DNA from: Saccoglossus kowalevskii
Lineage: Eukaryota; Hemichordata; Enteropneusta; Harrimaniidae
DNA length: 15,983 nt
Assembly (NCBI RefSeq): GCF_000003605.2
Contig: NW_003156744.1
Location: 331,478 to 347,460 of the forward strand
Direction: 5' to 3'
In this document: positions 1-9,700 of the stretch, piece by piece
Layout of the letters: each line of letters begins with the position of its first letter
Numbering within the stretch: position 1 is the stretch's first letter
Program-made: the position numbers and the translations under genes
The notes under the pieces: generated by a model
Databases searched by the model: none
What the model saw: the letters and a program-made list of their open reading frames with translations, nothing else
What the model was told of the DNA's origin: nothing

Positions 1-635
1 TAGGTATGGTGATATCATTGATAAGTATCCATGATTACTCTAAAATACTGTCTGTGAAAAGTTTGTTGCTAAGTGATGGAGTTTCATTTCATTTAATTCC
101 ATTATGATGTGAAGATGAGCTCATAGCTCTGCAGTTCTTGTGCAGCTGTAGCCCGTTCACTTTACACAAAGTCTGCATAGACAGACGCCGATAACATTCA
201 TTGTATCACGCTAGGCACAGAAAATATTTTATAAAAAAGTATGCTATTTATTAGCATACTTTATTAAATGACAAAATATATTTTCATGGTGTTCCAGGAA
301 AAATGCTGCTATGCATATTATTTGACTTTTTTTTTTCTCCAAAAAACAGATTGCCAATAACCAAACAAACTACACATACTGTTGACTAATACTGAAAATG
401 ATTTATTAAAGACAAATTTTGACATAAGATATGTTTACGTGTCAAAACTACACGAATAGCATACATTCTCTCTTAAAATACAAATATGAAAGGAGTTAGT
501 GAATGGAGGGTTGGGATATGCTGAAACAATACAAGAGTTTGATATACAAATTCCCTTACTTGTGTGGCAGATTATAATCTAGATAGTATTACATTGTTGG
601 CATCATCTCATTTCTTATCTTCTGTTTGATTGTAG
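1..635 (+). other. HECTD3 intron upstream of first visible exon
   Basis: AT-rich non-coding DNA ending in a good acceptor at 635. I see no in-frame HECTD3 segment in it. It holds a perfect 11-bp hairpin at 236-262 and a short T run near 328-337. The donor of this intron lies outside the window. Confidence 0.8.
236..262. repeat. Perfect 11-bp inverted repeat (hairpin)
   Basis: Arms 236-246 (AAAGTATGCTA) and 252-262 (TAGCATACTTT) flank a 5-base loop. Three further pairs follow one mismatch. TATTTT and AAAATA also occur symmetrically just outside, so it may be the core of a tiny foldback element. No function can be assigned. Confidence 0.7.
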
Positions 636-753
636 ATTTACGAAGGATTAAAGCCGAGTGATAGATATGAAAAAGCTCTAGATTTTAGGTGGCCACAGCG
701 TTATGACCAGTGGTGGGAATGTAAATTTTTATCAGAAGGAATTATAGATCAAG
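636..753 (+). CDS. HECTD3: HECTD3 exon 1 of window (HECT N-lobe start)
   Basis: Encodes residues 1-39 plus the first base of codon 40, starting [19 protein letters not shown] and ending EGIIDQ. The acceptor is a pyrimidine-rich tract ending in TTGATTGTAG at 635. The donor is non-canonical: AAG followed by GCAAGT at 754. This position is forced, because the next exon must supply GT to make the conserved Q-GGGF; a GT donor at 758 would shift the frame. The exon begins in phase 0, so at least one more coding exon lies upstream of the window. Confidence 0.93.
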
Positions 754-3700
754 GCAAGTATGAAAATCCCTAGGTACCTTGTCTGTTGAGTTGCACTGTG
801 TTTTGTCAGCCTTGTACAAGAGTGTACCCTCTCATTGCTGTATCTGCATGAGTAATGTGTCATTTTTTTTCTCATAACAATGTACACACAACTACAATTA
901 CCTTATTTTTAGCACATGTGCATATGTATATTACAGATTTGCATACTAGTATCTGATTAAAATAATTTAGTTCAATGATCTACCATACATTAAATGCATT
1001 TTTTGGTTGATATATGCTTCTAATAGAACCAGTACCATATTGGAAGCACTGAATGCTGTTATCATTTTAATCTTGGCTGATTATTTCCCAACTTTTACTT
1101 TAACAGTAAAAACAGTTTTTTGTCATTGAGATTATTCTGCATGTTGTAAGATTCGGGTTTGGGGTTAACTATAGACAAAAGTCTGCCAGTAATCGATAAC
1201 ATTTTGGAACAAAGGTAACCAGTTATTCAAATCAATGTTTATGACATTAAAATGTAGCTGATACCCTATTGGTTTATCAGACACATTTTAAAAAATATCT
1301 CCAGCATGGTCAATTGTAGTGCAAATATTGAAATTGAATTGAAATTGAAATTTTATTTCACCAGTAACATTAATACTAATGTACTTGATATTTGCTGCTA
1401 CATGTACTTGATTAGATTATAATGCTCATTAAGCCTGTTATTTATTTATATAGAAGAACGTATTGATCTACCCAAGATTCTAACAGATTTTGTTTTTTCT
1501 AGGTGGCGGGTTTCGGGATAGTTTGTCAGACATGTCAGATGAGTTGTGTCCAACTGTTGCTGATATACCAATACCTTTGCCATTCTTCATTAGATCACCC
1601 AATCAGGTAATACAGGGATGCAAAAAGGTTCTATGCTTTCTACATGTATTAAACATCCATTTCATGGGATGTCTAGTGGCTGAGGGGAAGATGTGCCGTG
1701 ATGTTTTAACTAGGTGTTGTATGCGAGCGTTGATTCAAGTACTTTTCATCTAACATGGATATTTACCATGCAGTGTAATCTATGTTTGCTTTATGTTCTA
1801 TGTCAGCAGCTACGAGGAGTTTACAATTATTTGTCTATACTATTTGCTATATTTATACCATACTGTTATGGCTTTTTAATTCTACTAGGGTGATATATGA
1901 AATAAAAACTAACTGTTATTTTCAGTCACAAGATAATTCAAACATTAACAGAGATGTATATATACCAAATCCTGCCTGCAAACAGTTTGTTAAATACGAA
2001 TGGATTGGACAGTTGATGGGCGGATGCCTTCGTAGTAAAGAACATTTGGTATGTATGAATGTTTCACCAAAACTTAATCTGATTAGTACAGGCTTTAAAA
2101 CTATGACAATTCGTGAACAGATTTAAAGAGAAAGCCATTCTACTAAATATTTTACGAGATTGCTCCATTTTACAATTTACTATGTGTATACATGACCATA
2201 TACAGTGTTCCACCTGGCCCACATATGTGTATACATGACCATATACAGTGTTCCACCTGGCCCACATATGTGTATACATAACCATATACAGTGTTCCACC
2301 TGGCCCACATATGTGTATACATGACCATATACAGTGTTCCACCTGGCCCACATATGTGTATACATGACCATATACAGTGTTCCACCTGGCCCACATATGT
2401 GTATACATAACCATATACAGTGTTCCACCTGGCCCACATATGTGTATACATGACCATATACAGTGTTCCACCTGGCCCACATATGTGTATACATGACCAT
2501 ATACAGTGTTCCACCTGGCCCACATATGTGTATACATGACCATATACAGTGTTCCACCTGGCCCACATATGTGTATACATGACCATATACAGTGTTCCAC
2601 CTGGCCCACATATGTGTATACATAACCATATACAGTGTTCCACCTGGCCCACATATGTGTATACATGACCATATACAGTGTTCCACCTGGCCCACATATG
2701 TGTATACATAACCATATACAGTGTTCCACCTGGCCCACATATGTGTATACATGACCATATAGTGTTCCACCTGGCCCACATATGTGTATACATAACCATA
2801 TACAGTGTTCCACCTGGCCCACATATGTGTATACATGACCATATACAGTGTTCCACCTGGCCCACATATGTGCTCAGTGAACTTGCAAAGATTTTCATCT
2901 GAGCTATTCACAAAATGTAATTATATAAATATAATTAAAACTGGACTCGGTACCAAATTTACATAGACATTACACCTGTATTGTTCTAATTAAGGAGGTA
3001 ATTACTAATTTAAGGAGGTTCACTAAACATGGGTAACATTAATCTCTATTACCTTGTACTTTTGTGAGTTTTACTCTGATAAATAAAGATTGTATATTTT
3101 GAAAAACAATTTCAAAACATATCTGTTCTTTATACAGGTTTTGTCTTGATATAATGTACATTAAAAAAATTATTTCCAAAACAATAAGAAATCATTTCTA
3201 TAACCAAACATTTGGCCAGTTTGGAGGGCAATAAAAAGATTCCATTTAGTTGTTAATTTGTTTCTTAGTTTTACATATTATGTTGCAAACAAACTTGACA
3301 TTGCCAATACTAATAGTTTATCCACACATAGACATAACAAAAATTGAATGTTTTAAACACTAAAACAAAACCAGACTTTGTAATGTATTTTTAACAAAAC
3401 ACAGTTGTTGTTCTGAATCTAATGTATGTGCTTTATAATGATTGTCATCAGGTGCTGGCATTGCCTTCTTTTGTTTGGAAGCAGTTGGCAGGTGAGAGAG
3501 TAACATGGGCAAGGGATTTCATTACTGTGGACGCATCAGAGGTAATTTTATATTTCATTATTCAGTTATTCACATTCCGAGAATGGAAAATATTGATGTC
3601 CAAAACTATTTTCAGTTTTCATCAAATAAAAATAACTTAAAGGATTATTAGAGTAGTATTCCATCTTCTTACAAAAGTAATTTAGCATCTGTTTTATTGT

Positions 3701-6700
3701 TTGTTTTTTTCAAATTAAAAAAAATGGATATAAGTGATCATTCCACTATTTTACTATTTTGTTATTTTTTTTCTTAATTACACATTTTTTTTTACTTTGC
3801 GACAAACAGTCAAGTGTGCAAGTGAAAATTGTTGATGTGCCGGGCAAAACAAGGTACAACTGTATATGATAACAGATTATGTGTACATTCTCTCCATCTA
3901 CAGGTGAAATTAATTGAAACTATAGAAACTATGGAGAAAGAGACATTTGACAACAGCTTTGCTGGAGAACTAACATATACTACAGTACTTAGTGATCACA
4001 GTGGTGTATCATTAATAGATAATGGTAGCAATGTAAATGTGCAATATGAAGACAGGTTAGACTATTGTAGAAAGGTGCAGGAACTAAGAATGAAAGAATG
4101 TAAAGAACAGGTTAGTCTGTTAAAACATCATGGGCATATCAATCTGCTGATGGTAACATAATGGATGGAAACTTTAGTCTTAATAGTTACCAGATAGTTT
4201 TTTGGGTCGAAAAAAGCATAACAAGTTACATTTCTGATATTTGTGTCCAAATTTTTTTTTAGTTCATAAAATTCTAACTCATGTGAAAATTGACCAATTA
4301 GGGCAACTATTTAATTGAGTCATAATTGAAAAAGTGTGTTTAAATATAAATGTATATGCATAGTTCATGGAAAAATACTGACTTCCTATTGTTTGCCTAT
4401 TCTTAAAACATAGTCTTTTGAAAAATGTAAGCAATGGTTTAACAACTTGCATGGAGTGCACTGCCTAAATCTGTGAGAAGAGGGTTGACACTGAATGCAA
4501 TGCTAAAGGAAATTACAGTGAAGAACAGATTCTGATTGTAAAACATTCAAATTCCCATTCAAAATGGCATTGTGAGGGTGCTATATCACCACATCATTCT
4601 TTATTTTATGAATATTCACGTATGGCCTGTGTTGCTGTTTGTTTCATCAGATTGACGGGATTAGAAGAGGCTTGTTAAAGGTTATACCGCAAGCTGCGTT
4701 AGATTTATTGACGTGGCAGGAGTTAGAAAAGAGGATATGTGGAGATCCTGAAATCACAGTGGAAGCCCTCAAGAAAACAAGTAAGAATTACTAATATTAA
4801 CACATAGCCTGTTAAAAGCTTCCATGAATAGCCAAAATAAATGGGAGAAAACAGCATCAGCAGCCGATGTGTTTGAGTACCTTAGAAGCTTTTTGTCTGC
4901 AGGTGCAAATAAATGCTATTTCTCCATGAAATAATGGTTGAAGATTAAAATTACGTTAAAAAAGAATTCAAAGAAAACATGCTTCTGTGATATTATTTTA
5001 ATGTAACAATATAAACTTGTATAACAATATAAAGTTATAATTGCCAATGGCAACAAGTTGAGTGTAACCTACAGTGAATAAGTCTCTCATTTCAATCACT
5101 GAATTTCAAAAATGTACGTTTGTTGTGAGTAAATTACATTTATAGTCTCTCCCCAAACCATGCCAAAAAAATATGAGAAACAGAAACTATAATTTCAACA
5201 TACAGACTTTTACTCATTGTTTTCTCTATCCCTCAGCTTATTACGAAGATCTTGAACAAACTGACACCAGAGTGAGATTTCTTTGGGAAGCTATGACAAA
5301 TTTCACCAATGGTAAGCGTTACAGACAGACATTATTAAAATATGGGATGAAAATTTGTACAGTAGATGACATATTTGCACTGACCAACTGTACTTTTAAA
5401 ATTGCCATGGATCAAGCTGTATTATATTTTGATTCATTATAATCATGGAGGTAAAAAGAGAAGGAGTCACAGCCAAGCTTAGATCAAAGGTACCAGGATG
5501 GTCGCCACTGTTTGTACATAGATCAGGGAGTTTATTTGCCGAATGGATCAAGGAGGACAGTTTCCTCTAAGCGCAGTGAGGATTACCGTGAATTAGCATA
5601 CTACGGACGCCTTCGGCGGCACTCTGTGATTTTCGTGACAATTCTGTCAAATTCTTATAAACAAATATGGCGACGATCGATAACGCGCACGAGTGTCATT
5701 TCGAACCTCAAAATTCAGTCTCTGGTACAACGCGGTGCGGCCCATGCCATGCACCATTGCAAAGATCATTAAATGAGCTTTATTGTGGACTAAAAACAGT
5801 ACTAGCAAGGTTTCGGAACATTACAATATTGCTGATTCAAAACTACAACGGAAAATGTGCTGAAAAACGAAAAATTACATAAACTTAACAAGAAATTCTC
5901 TGATTTTCAAAATTCCAACTTTCCCGTTCTCACAAACACGATTTCTCTACGTATAAAAGATCTGCGCATGCTTCATGTCCTTTGACATTTACTGCGACAC
6001 CATAAAACAAGACCTTGGAATGTGTACTGTGCGCAGCAACGCTCGAGAGTAAATGACGCGTTGGCGACGATCCTGGGGTGAAAGGACGATAAGACAAAGG
6101 GAATTATGGGATTAAACTTGGTTAAAACAAAAGAAGTTTAGAAGGATTATTTTGGCTGTGACTCCTTCTCTTTTTATCTCCATGTTATAATATAGTCAAT
6201 TTGTGCCATTTTTACACTCAAAATGGGCTTACATTGTACTCACTTTACAAGTGGGAATTGAAATATTTAAATCCAGTGTACTTTAGTGTAAATTTGATGT
6301 AGTCATCATAGAACTGATCACCATCTCTTACTGCTTGTACAGAGGATAGGAGTCGCTTTCTTCGGTTTGTTACTGGAAGGAGGAGACTACCAGCTCCATT
6401 GTATATATGTCCTGATAAAAGGCAAGTGTTGTTTTATATACAAATGTATTTTGATTTCCTAAAACGAGGGAGTCATCACCTGCGCATGTGGCAGACGGCC
6501 ATAGAGTCTACCCATGAGCCTTTGTGTTTTTAGTGTGCGTTGTTATCGTCGCTTGGGACTCAATTATCACACATGCGCAGGTGACGACCCTCCCACTTTA
6601 AATTACTTTGCTTCAGTCCAAACTTAAACTTTGACACATGCCACACTGTGGTAATTGTTTCTGAACACTTCCCTGGAATAATATGGAATTACAAGGAATA

Positions 6701-9700
6701 TGTTAGTTAGGGGAGAGTAGGAAATCAAACGGGTGGTTCACCGCGGTAATCACCGGGGAGAGCCGCTGACTGCTTATAATTAGGGGTCTCTACCGCGGTG
6801 GCCATCGGTATCGGTTGCAACCATGATCGTAGAAAAGGTGTGAAATACGTACTTAACAGTTTCCTTTGTGATTTCATGAGTCTTTGTTTCAAATAGCTGT
6901 TTTTAATCGAGCAGGTTACGAGCATCGCTGGCATGGAAATACTAAGCATATGGTAATATTATCGACCCACGTATTTTATTAATATAAAAATCCATAAGTC
7001 CAATGCTGTATACGAATTGTTGTTGCGTGAAACAATGTTGTATTTTATGCATGTATTTATCACAAATTCCAAGAGTAAAAGTCGTAACTTTCGAAGGTAC
7101 GAGTACTACGACTCCTCCATACATTTCACTTAAGTTTGTTACACTTGAATAAAGTCTACCACATGAAAAGAATGTTATTTACGAAGTTTTAAATAGCCGA
7201 GCCTTCCTGATTCGAGCCTCTTGTTGATTTGACAACGGTGGGTATCATTAATGTTTATTCTTTGCCTGTATCGCATTCCAGACAAAAAGTTCAAGATCGG
7301 TAAACAAGAAATGGACGAACTAAAATGTCTCCTGTGTTTCACGTGCGACATGATTATTAAAAAAAAACAGAGTTAAGCGGTCATGTACGTTCTATAAATC
7401 TAACCTCGCACACATAATCTTGTATTGACATGGTTTTTTTTTTTTTGGTCAAAAACGACGTTGCTTTTCAGTTAACTCTTTGCGAGAGTTTACCGATTTT
7501 TTTAACAAATGTTAAGTAACTATATCGTTTTACGTCAAACTGGGTGGCCCGAATTTAAATGTCAGTGTGTGAACTCATTGAGGTCATTGCCCACTGCCGC
7601 ACGTAATTCAAACACGTGGTTATTAGAGTTCAGTCAAAATGTACGCGAATAAATAATAATAACTTAGTTTGCGTAATTATTATAAAAGCAATACATTGCA
7701 AAGTTGAAATACTTAGAGCCCGTGCAATACTGTAAACATATTTGCATTATTAGAAAAGCAGCACACTAAGTAAACGATGTTGAAATATTCAAAGCCAATA
7801 CAGAGTTGGATACAAGTTGTGTTATTACAGTACCGCCGGATATAATAACAAATTTACGAGATCGAAGCGCGGATCAAGAAAGAAAAGGGTTGCTAAGGTA
7901 ACGTGCCAGTTCAGTGCGTGACTTGGGGTCAAACTTCGGTCAACACACACTTGATGTCAGCATCATTTGATGTGTCCCAAAATGATGTCGACGATTACTC
8001 AATTGTCGCAGCGCATGTTGTACCAAGTCCATGATACACCCCGTTTCGACTTTGGCTTGCTTTTCCTTCTTAGTGCATGTTCTTGTTCACGTAAATGCGA
8101 CCTCTCACCAATGTATTAAAACACTTTGAATTTATACTTATGCGTGATTATATTTGGTCTACGCGAAACATTAATCTTTCTAAACATTTTCTGAGACCAT
8201 GCATGATATATATTCACAAAATAATGCGATCATATTATATATATTGTTGATTTCTACGCCTTTCTGGTTCGTTTTGTGATTTTGTGATCCAAGGCTCAGG
8301 CAAATAAAATAATGTCAACTATTATAGACTAGTTTCCTAGCTTTTGGCTCAGCCAAATTGGTTTAATTTTTCATTAGAACTTTGTGATCTTTTCAATTTC
8401 CCAGTTCTTTGTGTTCATTAATGGTCTTGACAATAAGTGTGAATTGCTGTGCGAGCCCACCGCGGAAGACCGCGGTCAGCCGGCGTCATGGAATCTATGC
8501 ATAAATTTGCATAAAATGCGGTCGACCGGCGAGCACCCACCACCACTGCGGTGCACCGTTCGTTTGATTTCCTACTCTTCCCTTAATATACTGTCTGGTG
8601 AAAGCCTTCATGGATAGACGAAATGTCAGCAGTATGGTACATTGTTTTTTAACTTTGTGTTCATTTTGGTCAAATTGGCAATTTATCATAACACACCAAA
8701 CCCATTTGGTGTTGAATCCCATTTAAGACTCTGAAAAGGCACAACATATTTTCATTGAGCCAATCTACCTACATCATGTCCAAAAAATTAATAGGTTCAT
8801 CACAACTACAATGTAGTGTAAAAATAGTAACACTGTTTTAAGAAATGCCTTGAAGTTACTAGGGAAAGAGAACATGCTTCAAATTAATCTTCATAAGTGT
8901 AAATGTACATGTACGTGGCATATATCTTGACTTGTTTTTACTAATTATAGGTCTGATTCAGTTGATGCATTACCAGAATCTTCCACCTGTTCAAGCACTC
9001 TCTATCTACCCAATTATTCCAGGTAAGGGACAACCATTGTAAATCATACAAGACTCATCTGTACAATATTACTGCATATTACTATGTTTCACTCACTAAG
9101 TTCTACCTCGGTAACCGCGATTCGGGATGCGGTTTCTATTATGTACATATTGCAATCACTAAATGGGCGTGGTCATTTTTTTCTCACATCACTTGCACAA
9201 AACAAACAATACACTGTACAATCTTTTGAATAAAAGCTAACTCCAATTTAGATATCGGGGAAGAGTGACAATCGTCACGTAGCGTCACAAAAAAACTTTT
9301 CACATGAAAAAAAATACTTAATATATTTTTAATATATTAAATATATATTTAATGTAATATGCATTTATTTTTTTAACTTTCTTCGTAACGGAAAGTATAT
9401 TCTGGCAGGAGTTTCAAATAAAAACAAGCACTAAAAAAGTACGGTACTGTGGGTACGGTAACACAATCCGGCCATGCTTCGGCTCACAAGTGAATAACTT
9501 AAGTGTTGAAATTGTTGATTATTATTCAGTAGTGATTATAATAACGCACGAAAAATAAATTCGTTGAATTGTTATCAAATGCAAGTCAAATTCAACTTAG
9601 TTTCACCGTAAGCGAATTATTTCGGTCACATGTAAACGATCGACGCAATACGACATCCGCCATGTAGTTTGAATGCACATGAGATGTTACTTGACCGGAT

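Larger units (their letters stand above)
5312..6342 (+). other. HECTD3 intron 7, mostly a DNA transposon
   Basis: GTAAGC...TTGTACAG. 741 of its 1031 bases are the inverted-repeat element at 5444-6184. The flanks (5312-5436 and 6192-6342) are plain AT-rich intron. Confidence 0.9.
6422..8950 (+). other. HECTD3 intron 8 (GC-AG type), with two transposons
   Basis: Starts GCAAGT and ends AATTATAG; at 2529 bases it is the longest intron in the window. About three quarters is the 1873-bp Harbinger-like element; a small foldback element sits 38 bases into the intron. The stretch 8586-8950 is plain AT-rich DNA with no recognised feature. Confidence 0.9.

Noticed and set aside
758-763. GT donor four bases after the GC donor of intron 1
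   Set aside because: It would join GGC-AA to the next exon out of frame and lose the conserved QGGGF.
2064-2911. Three overlapping minus-strand ORFs of about 240-270 codons
   Set aside because: They are the tandem repeat read in three frames; no non-repeat protein content and no splice or promoter support.
2988-3018. AAGGAGGT sequences resembling bacterial ribosome binding sites
   Set aside because: They lie in a eukaryotic intron with no ORF after them; a local duplication explains them.
6426-6431. GT donor four bases after the GC donor of intron 8
   Set aside because: Joining here reads GTC-TGA at the start of the next exon, an immediate stop before the catalytic cysteine.
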